DNA of 64,000 bases, taken from Geodermatophilus bullaregiensis. GTDB taxonomy: Bacteria; Actinomycetota; Actinomycetes; Mycobacteriales; Geodermatophilaceae. The notes under the pieces were generated by a model that was given only the letters and a program-made list of their open reading frames with translations, was not told the origin of the DNA and did no database searches. A program made the translations under genes and the position numbers. Shown here piece after piece: positions 15,705 to 25,820 of the stretch (position 1 is the stretch's first letter; every line of letters starts with the position of its first letter). The DNA lies in contig NZ_JAFBCJ010000001.1 of the NCBI RefSeq assembly GCF_016907675.1, positions 1,054,001-1,118,000 of the forward strand, read 5' to 3'.

Positions 15705-17180
15705 TCAGCCGGCGATCCCGACCCGCGCCCCGGCGGCGTCCCAGGCGGCCTCCGTGCCCGCCCGCGGCAGGTACAGCTGGGCGTCCTGGGTGCGGGTGAG
15801 CAGGGCGCGCAGCTCCGGCAGCCCTCCGGACAGGACGCCGAGCCCGCGGGCCTGCACGAGCACGTTGCCCAGCGCGGCCGCCTCCACCGGGCCGGCGAGC
15901 ACCGGCAGGCCGCAGGCGTCGGCGGTGAGCTGGCACAGCAGCGTGTTGCGTGCTCCCCCACCGACCAGGTGCACGATCTCGACGTCGCGGCCCGACAGCT
16001 CCACGGCCGCGCGGACGGTGCGCCGGTAGGCCAGCGCCAGGCTGTCGAGGATGCAGCGCACCGTCTCGGCCTGGCTCTGCGGCGGCGTCTGCCCGCGCTC
16101 GGCGCAGTACGCGGCGATCCGCGCCGGCACGTCGCCGGGCGGCAGGAAGCGGGCGTCGTCGGGGTCGATGACGGCGGTGAACGCGGGCACCTGCGCGGCG
16201 GCGGCGAGCAGGTCGGGCAGCTCGGCCGGCAGCCCGTGCGCGGCCCACGTCCGCTGGGACTCCTGCAGCAGCCACAGCCCCATGACGTTGCGCAGGTAGC
16301 GCACGGTGCCGTCGACGCCGAGCTCGTTGGTGAACCCGGCGGCGCGGCTGGCCTCGGTGAGCACCGGCTTGTCCAGCTCCACGCCGGACAGCGACCAGGT
16401 GCCGCAGGAGACGTAGGCGAACCGGTCGGTGGCCGCCGGGACACCGACGACGGCGGACGCCGTGTCGTGCGAGCCGACCGCGACCACCGGCACCGGCCCG
16501 GCCAGCCCGGTCTCCTCCAGCACCTCCGCGGTGAGCTCGCCGAGCCGGTCGCCGGGCTGGCGCAGCGGCGGGAACAGCCCCCGGTCCAGCCCGAGCCGGG
16601 CGATCAGGTCCTCGGCCCACTGCCGGCTCGTCGCGTCGAGCAGCCCGGTGGTGGAGGCGTTGGTGACCTCCGCGCCCACCGCACCGGTCAGCCAGTACGC
16701 CAGCAGGTCCGGCACCAGCAGCGCCCGGCGGGCAGCGGCGAACCGCGCGCTCCCCCGCGCCGCGGCCAGCTGGAACACCGTGTTGAACGGCAGGTGCTGC
16801 AGGCCGCTGACGGCGTAGAGCTCCTCCGGCGGGACGGCGGCGTGCACCGCCGGCACCGCGGTGGCGTGCCGGGCGTCGCGGTAGTGCACCGGGTTGCCCA
16901 GCAGCTCGCCGTCGGCGTCGAGCAGACCGACGTCCACGGCCCAGCTGTCGATGCCGACGCCGTCCACCCGCCCGGCCTCCCGGCCCGCGGCGCGCAGGCC
17001 GTCGAGGATCCCGGCGTGGAGGCCGAGGACGTCCCAGTGCAGCGTCCCCGCCGTGCGCACCGGCCGGTTGGGGAAGCGGTGCACCTCGGTGAGGTCCAGC
17101 CGCCCGGGGCCGACCCGCGCGGCCATCACCCGGCCGCTGGAGGCCCCCAGGTCGACGGCGGCGAGGGTCAGCTCGGTCAT
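15705..17180 (-). CDS. rhaB: L-rhamnulokinase
   Basis: 491 residues of the FGGY carbohydrate-kinase family; it phosphorylates L-rhamnulose with ATP. Diagnostic features are the N-terminal phosphate loop AAVDLGASSGRVMAARV, GIDSWAVDVGLLD, GLQHLPFNTVFQL (typical of rhamnulokinase), and the C-terminal HLVGGGARNTLLCQLTAD. The start ATG at 17180 overlaps the stop of the fused aldolase/dehydrogenase gene by 4 bp, so translation is coupled. It is the last gene of the eight-gene rhamnose operon. Confidence 0.96.
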   Translation of the reverse strand: MTELTLAAVDLGASSGRVMAARVGPGRLDLTEVHRFPNRPVRTAGTLHWDVLGLHAGILDGLRAAGREAGRVDGVGIDSWAVDVGLLDADGELLGNPVHYRDARHATAVPAVHAAVPPEELYAVSGLQHLPFNTVFQLAAARGSARFAAARRALLVPDLLAYWLTGAVGAEVTNASTTGLLDATSRQWAEDLIARLGLDRGLFPPLRQPGDRLGELTAEVLEETGLAGPVPVVAVGSHDTASAVVGVPAATDRFAYVSCGTWSLSGVELDKPVLTEASRAAGFTNELGVDGTVRYLRNVMGLWLLQESQRTWAAHGLPAELPDLLAAAAQVPAFTAVIDPDDARFLPPGDVPARIAAYCAERGQTPPQSQAETVRCILDSLALAYRRTVRAAVELSGRDVEIVHLVGGGARNTLLCQLTADACGLPVLAGPVEAAALGNVLVQARGLGVLSGGLPELRALLTRTQDAQLYLPRAGTEAAWDAAGARVGIAG

Positions 17181-19213
17181 CGCAGGAACGCCGCCGCGAC
17201 GCCGGAGTCCACCGGCACGTGCAGCCCCGTCGTCCGGGTGAGGTCCCCGCCGGTCAGCGCGAAGACGGCGTCGGCGACGTGGTCGGGCAGCACCTCGCGC
17301 TTGAGCAGGGTGCGCTGGGCGTAGAACTGCCCCAGCTCCTCCTCCGGCACCCCGTAGACCGCGGCGCGCTTGGCGCCCCAGCCGCCGGCGAAGATGCCCG
17401 ACCCGCGGACGACGCCGTCGGGGTTGATGCCGTTGACCCGGATCTGGTGCTCTCCGAGCTCGGCGGCCAGCAGCCGCACCTGGTGCGCCTGGTCGGCCTT
17501 GGTCGAGGAGTAGGCGATGTTGCTCGGGCCGGCGAAGACCGCGTTCTTGGAGGAGATGTAGACGACGTCGCCGCCCATGCCCTGCGCGATCATGATCCGG
17601 GCGGCCTCGCGGGAGACGAGGAAGCTGCCCTTGGCCATGACGTCGTGCTGCAGGTCCCAGTCCTGCTCGGTGGTCTCCAGCAGCGGCTTGGAGATCGACA
17701 GGCCGGCGTTGTTCACCACGAGGTCGACCCCGCCGAAGGCGAGCACGGCCTCGCGGAAGGCGGCGGCCACGGCCTCGGCGTCGCTGACGTCGGCGGCCAC
17801 GCCGATCGCGACGTCGCTGGTGCCGATCCCCGCCGCGGCGTCCTGCGCCCTGGCCAGGTCCAGGTCGGCGACGACGACGCAGGCGCCCTCGCGGGCCAGC
17901 CGCTCGGCGATGGCCTTGCCGATGCCGCTCGCCGCGCCGGTCACCAGCGCGACCCGGCTGGCCAGCGGCTTGGGCTTCGGCATCCGCTGGAGCTTGGCCT
18001 CCTCGAGCGACCAGTACTCGATGCGGAACTTCTCGCTCTCGTCGATCGGCGCGTAGGTGGACACCGACTCGGCGCCGCGCATGACGTTGATGGCGTTGAC
18101 GTAGAACTCGCCGGCCACGCGGGCGGTCTGCTTGTTGGCGCCGAAGCTGAACATGCCGACGCCGGGCACCAGCACGATCGCCGGGTCGGCACCGCGCATC
18201 GCGGGGCTGTCCGGGGTGGCGTGGCGGGCGTAGTAGGCCGCGTACTCGGCGCGGTACTCCTCGTGCAGCTCCCTGAGCCGCTGCACCACCTCGTCGGTGG
18301 GCGCCGAGGCCGGCAGGTCGACGACCAGCGGGCGGACCTTGGTGCGCAGGAAGTGGTCGGGGCAGCTCGTGCCCAGCGCGGCGAGGGACGCCAGCTTCTC
18401 CCGCGAGAGGAACTCCAGGACGACGTCGCTGTCGGTGAAGTGGCCGACCTGCGGCCGGTCCGTCGAGGCGAGCCCGCGGATCACCGGCGCCAGCTCGGCG
18501 GCCCGGTGCCGGCGCTCGGCCGGCGGCAGCGCCTCGAAGCCCGGCACGACGGCACCGAACGGCTCGGCCTCCCCGCGCTCGGCGAGGAAGCGCTCGGCGG
18601 TGCGGATGACGTCGAGGCTGTTGGCCTCGCACTCCTCGCTGGTCGCGCCCCACGCCGTGACGCCGTGGCCGCCGAGGATGCAGCCGATCGCCTGGGGGTT
18701 CTTGTCCTTGATCGCGGCGATGTCGAGGCCCAGCTGAAAGCCCGGACGCCGCCACGGCACCCAGACGACGCGGTCGCCGAAGCACTCGCGGGTCAGCGCC
18801 TCGCCGTCGGCCGCCGTCGCCAGGGCGATGCCGGAGTCGGGGTGCAGGTGGTCGACGTGCGCCGCCTCGACCAGTCCGTGCATGGCGGTGTCGATGGAGG
18901 GCGCCGCGCCACCCCGGCCGTGCAGGCAGAAGTCGAACGCGGCGACCATCTCGTCCTCGCGCTCGACGCCCGGGTAGACGTCGACCAGCGAGCGCAGCCG
19001 GTCCAGCCGCAGCACGGCCAGGCCGGCCTCCTGCAGCGTGCCGAGGTCACCGCCGGAGCCCTTGACCCACAGCAGCTCGACCGGCGAGCCGGTGACCGGG
19101 TCGGTCCCGGTGCCCTTGGCCGAGGTGTTGCCGCCGGCGTAGTTGGTGTTGCGCGGGTCGGCGCCCAGCCGGTTGCTGCGCTCGAGCAGCGCACGGACGA
19201 CGGGGTTGGTCAC
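17177..19213 (-). CDS. rhaEW: bifunctional rhamnulose-1-phosphate aldolase / L-lactaldehyde dehydrogenase
   Basis: 678 residues. Residues 1 to about 400 are a class II aldolase/adducin domain (YAGGNTSAKG, DHLHPDSGIALATA, GCILGGHGVTAWG with zinc-ligand histidines). Residues from about 415 are a short-chain dehydrogenase (ALVTGAASGIGKA, NNAGLSISKPL, Ser of YISSKNA, active-site YSSTK). The fusion cleaves L-rhamnulose-1-phosphate to DHAP and L-lactaldehyde and oxidises the latter to L-lactate, as described for RhaEW-type enzymes. GTG at 19213 gives the family N-terminus VTNPVVRALLERSN. The kinase gene follows with a 4-bp overlap. Confidence 0.95.
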   Translation of the reverse strand: MTNPVVRALLERSNRLGADPRNTNYAGGNTSAKGTGTDPVTGSPVELLWVKGSGGDLGTLQEAGLAVLRLDRLRSLVDVYPGVEREDEMVAAFDFCLHGRGGAAPSIDTAMHGLVEAAHVDHLHPDSGIALATAADGEALTRECFGDRVVWVPWRRPGFQLGLDIAAIKDKNPQAIGCILGGHGVTAWGATSEECEANSLDVIRTAERFLAERGEAEPFGAVVPGFEALPPAERRHRAAELAPVIRGLASTDRPQVGHFTDSDVVLEFLSREKLASLAALGTSCPDHFLRTKVRPLVVDLPASAPTDEVVQRLRELHEEYRAEYAAYYARHATPDSPAMRGADPAIVLVPGVGMFSFGANKQTARVAGEFYVNAINVMRGAESVSTYAPIDESEKFRIEYWSLEEAKLQRMPKPKPLASRVALVTGAASGIGKAIAERLAREGACVVVADLDLARAQDAAAGIGTSDVAIGVAADVSDAEAVAAAFREAVLAFGGVDLVVNNAGLSISKPLLETTEQDWDLQHDVMAKGSFLVSREAARIMIAQGMGGDVVYISSKNAVFAGPSNIAYSSTKADQAHQVRLLAAELGEHQIRVNGINPDGVVRGSGIFAGGWGAKRAAVYGVPEEELGQFYAQRTLLKREVLPDHVADAVFALTGGDLTRTTGLHVPVDSGVAAAFLR

Positions 19214-19279
19214 GATCGTGTTCCTTCCGGGGAGGGGGTGCACTTCCGCGGACGTGCACGGGGAGGACGGGGTCCTTCG

Positions 19280-20446
19280 TCAGGCGCCCCAGCCGGCCTG
19301 GGTACCGCCGACGCGCTCGCGAGCGATGCGCTCGGAGTGACCGGAGCGGGCGTAGGCGGCGTAGGGGTCGGCGTCGAGGCCCGTGGACTCGCGCAGCTCG
19401 GCCAGCAGCGGGCGGACGTCGGTGCTGAACGCGTCGGTCAGCGCGCCGTGCGCGGCGAGCACGTCGCCGGACCGCTGCGCCGCGGCCAGCGCCTCGCGGT
19501 CGACCAGCAGCGCCTTGGCCGTGGCCTCCTGCACGTTCATGACCGAGCGGATCTGGCCGGGGATCTTCGGCTCGATGTTGTGGCACTGGTCGAGCATGAA
19601 GTTGACGCCGGCGCCCAGGAGCGCGTCGGCCGCGACGATCTCGTTCATGATCCGGAACAGCTGGAACGGGTCGGCCGAGCCCACGATCAGGTCGTCGTCG
19701 CCGTAGTAGCGGGAGTTGAAGTCGAACGCGCCGAGGCGGCCCACCCGCAGCAGCTGCATGACGATGAACTCGATGTTGGTGCCGGGGGCGTGGTGGCCGG
19801 TGTCGAGGACGACGGTCGCCTGCTCGCCGAGGGCCAGGCAGTGCAGCAGCGAGGTGCCCCAGTCGGGGATGTCCATCGCGTAGAAGTAGGGCTCGTAGAA
19901 CTTGTACTCGAGCAGCAGCCGCATGCCCGGGTCGAGCATCGCGTAGACCTGCTGCAGGGAGTCGGCGAGGCGGTCCTGGCGGGCGCGCAGGTCGTCCTGG
20001 CCGGCGTAGTTGGTGCCGTCGGGCAGCCACAGCTTCAGGTCGGTCGAGCCGGTGGCGCGCATGACGTCGACGCACTGCGCGTGGTGGGCGATCGCCCGGT
20101 CCCGCACCGCCTTGTCGGGGTGGGTCAGCGAGCCGAGCCGGTACTCGTCGTCCTGGAACAGGTTGGAGTTGATCGCGCCGATCGAGACGCCGAGGTCGGC
20201 GGCGTGCGCGGCGAGCTTGCCGAAGTCGTCGACGAGGTCCCACGGGACGTGCAGCGACACCCGCGGCGCGGCGCCGGTGAACCGGTGCACCTGCGCGGCG
20301 TCCTCGATCTTCTCGAACGGGTCGCGGGCCACACCCGGCTGGCCGAAGACCTTGAAGCGGGTGCCGGAGTTGCCGAACGCCCAGGAGGGCAGCTCGATGG
20401 TCTGGTCGGCCAGCGCGGCGAGGGCACGGGCGCGGAGGTCGGTCAC
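19280..20446 (-). CDS. rhaI: L-rhamnose isomerase
   Basis: 388 residues of the xylose-isomerase-like TIM-barrel type of rhamnose isomerase found in actinobacteria, not the E. coli RhaA type. Visible are metal/substrate residues in LLLEYKFYEPYFYAMD, VLDTGHHAPGTNIEFIV, DFNSRYYGDDDL and NFMLDQCHNIEPK. It interconverts L-rhamnose and L-rhamnulose. GTG at 20446 overlaps the rhaM stop, so the two are translationally coupled. A gap of 66 bp separates it from the fused aldolase gene downstream. Confidence 0.95.
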   Translation of the reverse strand: MTDLRARALAALADQTIELPSWAFGNSGTRFKVFGQPGVARDPFEKIEDAAQVHRFTGAAPRVSLHVPWDLVDDFGKLAAHAADLGVSIGAINSNLFQDDEYRLGSLTHPDKAVRDRAIAHHAQCVDVMRATGSTDLKLWLPDGTNYAGQDDLRARQDRLADSLQQVYAMLDPGMRLLLEYKFYEPYFYAMDIPDWGTSLLHCLALGEQATVVLDTGHHAPGTNIEFIVMQLLRVGRLGAFDFNSRYYGDDDLIVGSADPFQLFRIMNEIVAADALLGAGVNFMLDQCHNIEPKIPGQIRSVMNVQEATAKALLVDREALAAAQRSGDVLAAHGALTDAFSTDVRPLLAELRESTGLDADPYAAYARSGHSERIARERVGGTQAGWGA

Positions 20447-20808
20447 GAGGGGTCTCCCGAGGGTGCGGTGGCGGTCTGTGCCAGCTGGGCGTCGAGGTCG
20501 AAGACGAGGTCGAGCGAGGCCTTGCCGCGGCCGTCGCCGGTCTCGAAGAAGGGGGCCATGTACTCCTCCCACCGGGCGCTCACCTCGGTGGCGTCCACGG
20601 CGGCCTGCGCGGCGGCCAGGCCGCCGACACCGTCGTCGGTCTCCACGATGCCGACCAGCAGGCCGTCGTCGCGCAGGAAGAGCTGGTAGTCGCGCCAGCC
20701 GGCGTCGCGCAGGGCGCGCAGCATCTCCGGCCAGACGGCGGCGTGCCGCTCGCGGTACTCGGCCAGGCGGTCGGGGCGGACCTGGAGGGTGAAGCAGGCG
20801 CGGGGCAC
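20443..20808 (-). CDS. rhaM: L-rhamnose mutarotase
   Basis: 121 residues of the ferredoxin-like mutarotase family. The N-terminus MPRACFTLQVRPDRLAEYRERHAAVWPEMLRALRDAGWRDYQLFL carries the conserved Tyr and His of the active site; ARWEEYMAPFF near the end is also typical. It interconverts alpha and beta anomers of L-rhamnose before isomerisation. GTG start at 20808, 63 bp after the binding-protein gene and overlapping rhaI by 4 bp. In rhizobial nomenclature this gene is rhaU. Confidence 0.93.
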   Translation of the reverse strand: MPRACFTLQVRPDRLAEYRERHAAVWPEMLRALRDAGWRDYQLFLRDDGLLVGIVETDDGVGGLAAAQAAVDATEVSARWEEYMAPFFETGDGRGKASLDLVFDLDAQLAQTATAPSGDPS

Positions 20809-20871
20809 GGGGATCGGTTCCTCTCGGGGGTCCCGGTCCCGCCGCCGGCCGGCGGCGGGACCGGGGACGAC

Positions 20872-21957
20872 TCAGAAGTCGAAGTCGTCGATGTTCTCGG
20901 CGTTGAACACGGTCGGCTCGCCGAGGACGACGACGCCGTCGGCGCCGATCTCGTACTCGCCGAGGTCGCCGGCCTCGAAGGTCTCGCCCTCGGCGCCGGT
21001 GATCTGGCCGGCGGCCAGGGCGGCGCCGGTGTAGGCGGCGAGGTAGCCGAGGTCCTCGGGGTTCCACAGCGCGAAGGCGGTGACGGTGCCGTCCTGGACG
21101 AACTCGCGCATCTGGTTGGGCGTGCCCAGGCCGGTGAGCGCGACCCGGCCCTTGTACTCCGAGCCCGACAGGTAGCGCGCCGCGGCGGAGATGCCCACGG
21201 TGGTCGGCGAGATGATGCCCTTGAGGTCGGGGTAGGTCTGCAGCAGGCCCTGGGTCTCCTGGAAGGACTTCTCGTCCTCGTCGTCGCCGTAGACCGTCGT
21301 CACGATCTCCATGTCGGGGTGCTCCGAGGCGGCGTACTCCTGCATGAGCTCGATCCAGGCGTTCTGGTTCGTGGCGTTCGCCGTCGCCGAGAGGATCGCG
21401 ACCTGACCGGCGCCGCCGATCTGCTCGGCCATGAGGTCGACCTGGGTCTGCGCGATGCCGTCGGCAGTGGCCTGGTTGATGAAGACGTCGCGGCACTCGG
21501 GCGCGGTGTCGGAGTCGAAGGTGACCACGCTGGCGCCGCCGCTGCGGGCCTGGTCGAGCGCGCTGCAGATGGCGTTGGGGTCGTTGGCCGAGGTGAGGAT
21601 GACGTCGGCGCCCTGCTGGGTCAGCGTGTTGATGTAGCTGACCTGCGAGGAGGCGCTGGCCTCCGTCGGCCCGACTTGGCTGAACTCGCCGTCGATCTCG
21701 CCGACGGCCCGCTCCGAGCCGGTGGCGGCGACGTCGAAGTAGGGGTTGTTGAGCGCCTTGGGCAGGAAGGCGACCGCCAGGTCGGCGGGGATCTCGGCGT
21801 CCGGATCGGCCGAGGCACCGGCCGAGCCGCCGGAGCTGCTGCCCTCGTCCTCGCCGCGGGTGGTGCCGCCGCAGGCGGCGGTGGTGAGCACCAGGGCGGC
21901 CACCGCCACGCCGGTCAGGCCGCCGCGCAGGTGACGGCCGAGGAGGGATCGCGACAT
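20872..21957 (-). CDS. rhaS: rhamnose ABC importer, substrate-binding lipoprotein
   Basis: 361 residues. The signal peptide (GLTGVAVAALVLTTAAC) ends in a lipobox with the acylated cysteine at about residue 29, followed by a Ser/Gly/Asp-rich linker. The mature part is a periplasmic-binding-protein-like domain (VAFLPKALNNPYFDVAATGSERA, EQIGGAGQVAILSATANATNQNAW) as in RhaS of rhizobia. It would capture L-rhamnose outside the membrane for the two permeases and the ATPase encoded upstream. ATG at 21957. Confidence 0.93.
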   Translation of the reverse strand: MSRSLLGRHLRGGLTGVAVAALVLTTAACGGTTRGEDEGSSSGGSAGASADPDAEIPADLAVAFLPKALNNPYFDVAATGSERAVGEIDGEFSQVGPTEASASSQVSYINTLTQQGADVILTSANDPNAICSALDQARSGGASVVTFDSDTAPECRDVFINQATADGIAQTQVDLMAEQIGGAGQVAILSATANATNQNAWIELMQEYAASEHPDMEIVTTVYGDDEDEKSFQETQGLLQTYPDLKGIISPTTVGISAAARYLSGSEYKGRVALTGLGTPNQMREFVQDGTVTAFALWNPEDLGYLAAYTGAALAAGQITGAEGETFEAGDLGEYEIGADGVVVLGEPTVFNAENIDDFDF

Positions 21958-22031
21958 CGGGGTTCCTCTCTGAGGGGGTGTGCCGGGGTTGGGCACGGGG
22001 AGGCGGTGCGGGGAAGTGCGGGGGGTGCCGG

Positions 22032-23066
22032 TCAGGACGCCGGCCGGCGTCGCCGGCGGCCCTTGACGCGGGCGGCGACCTGCGGGGCGACGACGGCGGT
22101 GATCAGCAGGACGCCGGTGACGATGTTGAGGACGTCGGAGGGGACGTTGACCAGCTGCAGCGCGTTGCGCACCGAGCCCAGCAGCAGCGCGCCGGCGACG
22201 ACACCGAGCAGGCCGCCGCTGCCGCCGAAGATCGACACCCCACCGAGCAGGATGGCCGCGATGACCTGCAGCTCCAGGCCGGTGGCGTTGTCGGCGCGGG
22301 CGCTGCCGTAGCGGAGCGTCCAGTAGACGCCGCCCAGCGCGCTGACGACGCCGGTCACGACGAACAGCCACAGCTTGGTGCGGCCGACGTCGATGCCGCT
22401 GAAGCGGGCGGCGTCCTCGCTGTTGCCCATCGCGTAGAGCGAGCGGCCCACCGGGGTGGCGTGCAGGACGACGCCGGTGACCAGGACCAGCACCACCAGC
22501 GGGACGACGACCACCGGGATGCCGGTGGAGCCGATCGAGCTGATCGCCCAGGTCGTCCACGCCCGCGGGAAGTCGGCCACCGCCTGGTCGCCCAGGACGA
22601 CGAAGGCCAGCCCGCGGTAGAGCGCCAGCGTGCCGATGGTGACCGCCAGCGACGGCAGCCCCAGCCGGGTGACCAGCAGGCCGTTGACTGCCCCGAGGGC
22701 GGCGCCGAGCAGCAACACCAGCGGGATGATCGCCTCGAGCGGCAGCCCGGCGAACCACAGCTTGCCCATCACCGCGCTGGACAGGCCGACGGTGCTGGCC
22801 ACCGACAGGTCGATCTCGCCGGTGACCACCACGAGCGTCAGCGGCAACGCGATGAGCGCGATGACCACGACGTCGAGCAGGAGGAAGCCGGCGTTGCGGG
22901 TGCTGGCGAAGCCCTCGACCGACACCGCGGCGATGACCAGGAACAGCACGAGGAACGTGGTGATGACGCTGCCCGAGGGCAGGGTCCGCCCGCGGCGGGC
23001 GGGCGCCCCGCCGGCGGCGGCAGAGCCGCCGGACGGGGCCGGGGCGGGCGCGGTCTCAACGGTCAC
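22032..23066 (-). CDS. rhaQ: rhamnose ABC importer, permease 2
   Basis: 344 residues of the BPD_transp_2 (RbsC-like) family with 8-10 hydrophobic segments and the family phrases TGEIDLSVASTVGLSSAVMG, LPSLAVTIGTLALYRGLAFV and GGVSIFGGSGGLLGVVAGALLL. A basic, Pro/Ala-rich N-terminal tail of about 30 residues precedes the first membrane segment. GTG start at 23066 overlaps the other permease gene by 11 bp. Confidence 0.93.
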   Translation of the reverse strand: MTVETAPAPAPSGGSAAAGGAPARRGRTLPSGSVITTFLVLFLVIAAVSVEGFASTRNAGFLLLDVVVIALIALPLTLVVVTGEIDLSVASTVGLSSAVMGKLWFAGLPLEAIIPLVLLLGAALGAVNGLLVTRLGLPSLAVTIGTLALYRGLAFVVLGDQAVADFPRAWTTWAISSIGSTGIPVVVVPLVVLVLVTGVVLHATPVGRSLYAMGNSEDAARFSGIDVGRTKLWLFVVTGVVSALGGVYWTLRYGSARADNATGLELQVIAAILLGGVSIFGGSGGLLGVVAGALLLGSVRNALQLVNVPSDVLNIVTGVLLITAVVAPQVAARVKGRRRRRPAS

Positions 23067-24132
23067 GGCGGGCGTTCCTCCCTCGGAGGCGGGCGGCCAG
23101 GCGCAGCGTGAGCGCCCGGTCGAGGGCGATCGCGGCGAGGATGAGCGCGCCGACGGCGGCGTCGCGCCAGAACGGGTCGAGCCCCAGCTGCGGCAGCGCG
23201 GTGCCGATCGTGGTGAGCAGCAGCGCGCCGAGCGCGGCGCCGTAGACCGAGCCGCTGCCGCCGAAGATGGCCACCCCGCCGACCACCGCGGCGGCCACGA
23301 CGAACAGCTCCTGCCCGGTGCCGGCGGTGGTGTCGAGGGTCTGGAAGCGGGCGGCGTAGAGGACGCCGGCCAGCCCCGCGAGGGCGCCGTTGACGACGAA
23401 GGCGGTGAGCACCCGCCGGCCGACCGGGATGCCCGAGAGCCGCGCCGCCTCGGGCGCCGAGCCGATGCCGTAGAGCTCGCGGCCGCTGCGGAAGGTGCGC
23501 AGGTAGTAGCCGACCAGCAGCACGACCACGACCGCGACGAGGAACAGCACCGGCACGCCGAGCAGCCGGGCGGTGCCCAGGGACTTGAACCCGCCGGGCA
23601 GGTCGGCGGCGTTGATCTGCAGCCGGTCGGCGCTGGAGGCCCACAGCGAGTCCAGCCCGCGGAAGGCGTAGAGCGTGCCGAGGGTGACCACCAGGGAGGG
23701 CACCCCGGCGGCGGCCACGATCAGCCCGTTGAGCAGGCCGCACACCGCGCCGACCGCCATGCCGGCCAGCACGGCCAGGACCACCGGCGTCCCCGGCGCG
23801 ACGACGAGCAGCGTCCCGGTGGCGTAGGCCGACAGGCCGAGCACCGAGCCGACCGACAGGTCCACGTTGCGGGTGACGATCACCATCGTCTGCCCCGCGG
23901 CCAGGACGGTGAGGATGGCCGCCGACAGCAGCAGGTCGCGCACGTTCTGCCCGGACAGGAAGCGCGGGTTGGCCACGACCGTGACGACGACGAGCAGCAC
24001 CAGCGCGGCGAGGATGCCGAGCTCGCGCACCACCACGAGGCGCTGCACCAGCGCCGCGCCACGGCGGCCGGTCCGCTCCGGGGCGGCCAGCTCCTCGGGC
24101 AGCGGGGCCGGCCGGGTCACCGGCGCGCTCAC
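23056..24132 (-). CDS. rhaP: rhamnose ABC importer, permease 1
   Basis: 358 residues, again RbsC-like, with [41 protein letters not shown] and [22 protein letters not shown]. It pairs with the second permease to form the membrane channel. GTG at 24132 overlaps the ATPase stop by 4 bp (GTGA). The order ATPase, permease, permease, binding protein and the tight overlaps match rhamnose importers. Confidence 0.93.
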   Translation of the reverse strand: MSAPVTRPAPLPEELAAPERTGRRGAALVQRLVVVRELGILAALVLLVVVTVVANPRFLSGQNVRDLLLSAAILTVLAAGQTMVIVTRNVDLSVGSVLGLSAYATGTLLVVAPGTPVVLAVLAGMAVGAVCGLLNGLIVAAAGVPSLVVTLGTLYAFRGLDSLWASSADRLQINAADLPGGFKSLGTARLLGVPVLFLVAVVVVLLVGYYLRTFRSGRELYGIGSAPEAARLSGIPVGRRVLTAFVVNGALAGLAGVLYAARFQTLDTTAGTGQELFVVAAAVVGGVAIFGGSGSVYGAALGALLLTTIGTALPQLGLDPFWRDAAVGALILAAIALDRALTLRLAARLRGRNARRDR

Positions 24133-25694
24133 GGGGCCACCCCGGCGCCGCGGGCGACCTGGCCGGTCGCGGCCAGCATCACGCTGTCCTCGTCGGCGCG
24201 GGCGCGGGGGATGTCGTCGACGAGGCGGCCCTCGTGGACGACGAGGACGCGGTCGGCCATGCCGAGCACCTCCGGCAGCTCGCTGGACACCATGACGACG
24301 GCCATCCCCTCGGCGGCGAGCTGGGACAGCAGCCGGTGCACCTCGGACTTGGTGCCGACGTCGATGCCGCGGGTGGGCTCGTCGACGACGAGCACCTTCG
24401 GGTCGGTCGCCAGCCACTTGGCCAGGACGACCTTCTGCTGGTTGCCGCCCGAGAGGGTGGCGACGGGGTCGCTGAGCCGGGCGGCCTTGACCTGCATCTT
24501 CCTCGACCACTCGGCGGCCGAGGCGCGCTCGGCGCGGGAGGAGAGCAGCCCGCCCCGCGCCAGCTTCCACCGCCGGGTCAGCGTGGCGTTGCGCTCGACG
24601 GAGAGCCCCATGACCAGCCCCTGCTGGCGGCGGTCCTCGGGGACCAGCGCCAGGCCGGCGGCCATCGCCGCGGCCGGGCTGCCGCCCCTGAGCTCCTGCC
24701 CGGCCACCCGCACCGTGCCGGCGTCGTAGCGGTCGACCCCGAAGACGGCGCGGACGATCTCGCTGCGGCCGGCCCCGACCAGGCCGGCGAGCGCGACGAT
24801 CTCCCCGGCCCGCACGTCGAAGGACACGTCGGAGAACACGCCCCGACTGGTCAGGCCGCGGACCTCGAGCACGACCTCGCCGGGCTCGACGTCGATCTTC
24901 GGGAACAGCGAGGCGACCTCGCGGCCGACCATCCGCCGCACGACCTGGTCGACGGTGAGGTCGGCGGCGCGGTCGGTGGAGACCCACTGCCCGTCGCGCA
25001 TGACGGTGATCCGGTCGCAGAGGTCGAACACCTCGTCGAAGCGGTGGGAGATGAACAGCACCGCGGCCCCGGCGTCGCGCAGCGACCGGGCGACGGCGAA
25101 CAGCCGCTCCACCTCGACGCCGGACAGCGCCGCCGTCGGCTCGTCCATCACCAGCACGCGGGCGTCGAAGGACAGCGCCTTGGCGATCTCGACCATCTGC
25201 TGGTCGGCGATCGACAGCCCGCGCGCCGGGCGGTCGGGGTCCAGTGCCACGCCGAGCCGGTCGAACAGCTCGCGGCAGCGGGCGGCCAGCGCGCGGCGGT
25301 CGATGCGGCGGCCGGCGAGGAGGGGCTGGCGGCCCATGAAGATGTTCTCGGCGACCGACAGGTCGGGGAACAGCGTCGGCTCCTGGTAGATGACCGCGAT
25401 GCCGGCGGCCCGCGCGGCGGCGGGGTCGGCCAGGGTCACCGGCTGCCCGTCCAGGAGCACGCGGCCGGTGTCCGGCCCGTGCACGCCGGCCAGGATCTTG
25501 ACCAGCGTCGACTTGCCCGCGCCGTTCTCGCCGACGAGCGCGTGGGCCTCCCCCGCGCGCAGCTCGAGCCGCGCGCCGCGCAGGGCGGCGACCGCGCCGA
25601 AGCTCTTGCCGACGTCCTCCAGGGCGAGGACGACGGCGCCGTCCCCAGCACCGCCGGGCCGGCCGGGCGCCGGTGGCTGTGACGCGTGGTCCAC
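24129..25694 (-). CDS. rhaT: rhamnose ABC importer, duplicated ATPase
   Basis: 521 residues with two ABC domains in tandem, the RbsA/XylG arrangement. The first has Walker [10 protein letters not shown], signature-like [15 protein letters not shown] and Walker [12 protein letters not shown]. The second has the degenerate loop LVGAGRSE and the signature [15 protein letters not shown] with [10 protein letters not shown]. It energises rhamnose uptake. GTG at 25694 is supported by an AAGGAAGGGGG ribosome site; first gene of the operon, with an operator 18 bp upstream and a strong promoter beyond it. Confidence 0.95.
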   Translation of the reverse strand: MDHASQPPAPGRPGGAGDGAVVLALEDVGKSFGAVAALRGARLELRAGEAHALVGENGAGKSTLVKILAGVHGPDTGRVLLDGQPVTLADPAAARAAGIAVIYQEPTLFPDLSVAENIFMGRQPLLAGRRIDRRALAARCRELFDRLGVALDPDRPARGLSIADQQMVEIAKALSFDARVLVMDEPTAALSGVEVERLFAVARSLRDAGAAVLFISHRFDEVFDLCDRITVMRDGQWVSTDRAADLTVDQVVRRMVGREVASLFPKIDVEPGEVVLEVRGLTSRGVFSDVSFDVRAGEIVALAGLVGAGRSEIVRAVFGVDRYDAGTVRVAGQELRGGSPAAAMAAGLALVPEDRRQQGLVMGLSVERNATLTRRWKLARGGLLSSRAERASAAEWSRKMQVKAARLSDPVATLSGGNQQKVVLAKWLATDPKVLVVDEPTRGIDVGTKSEVHRLLSQLAAEGMAVVMVSSELPEVLGMADRVLVVHEGRLVDDIPRARADEDSVMLAATGQVARGAGVAP

Positions 25695-25711
25695 GCCGAC
25701 CCCCTTCCTTG

Positions 25712-25723
25712 TGAAACGATTCA
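25712..25723. promoter_or_regulatory. LacI-type operator of the rhamnose operon
   Basis: TGAAACGATTCA is a near-perfect inverted repeat matching the usual LacI/GalR core (TGAAACGTTTCA-like). It lies just downstream of the predicted rhaT transcription start, where a bound repressor would block elongation or open-complex escape. A sister site lies at 25821. Confidence 0.75.
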
Positions 25724-25740
25724 GACAACGTGTGGCGCAG

Positions 25741-25769
25741 ACCATAGGGGCGCGGCCGGAGCCTGTCAA
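25741..25769 (-). promoter_or_regulatory. sigma-70-type promoter of the rhaT operon
   Basis: Reading the minus strand: -35 TTGACA (25769-25764, all six consensus bases), exactly 17 bp spacer, -10 TATGGT (25746-25741). Transcription would start near 25734, giving a leader of about 40 nt that contains the LacI-type operator. Confidence 0.7.
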
Positions 25770-25820
25770 CGCCCCGATGTCCCTGCACGCAGGCCGTGTC
25801 CGGGACCGCGGCGCGGCGGT

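Noticed and set aside
17219..20689. A 1156-codon open frame on the plus strand across the rhamnose genes.
   Set aside because: Exact antisense of rhaEW, rhaI and rhaM, all of which have clear catalytic motifs. The product is a His/Gln/Gly-rich shadow sequence.
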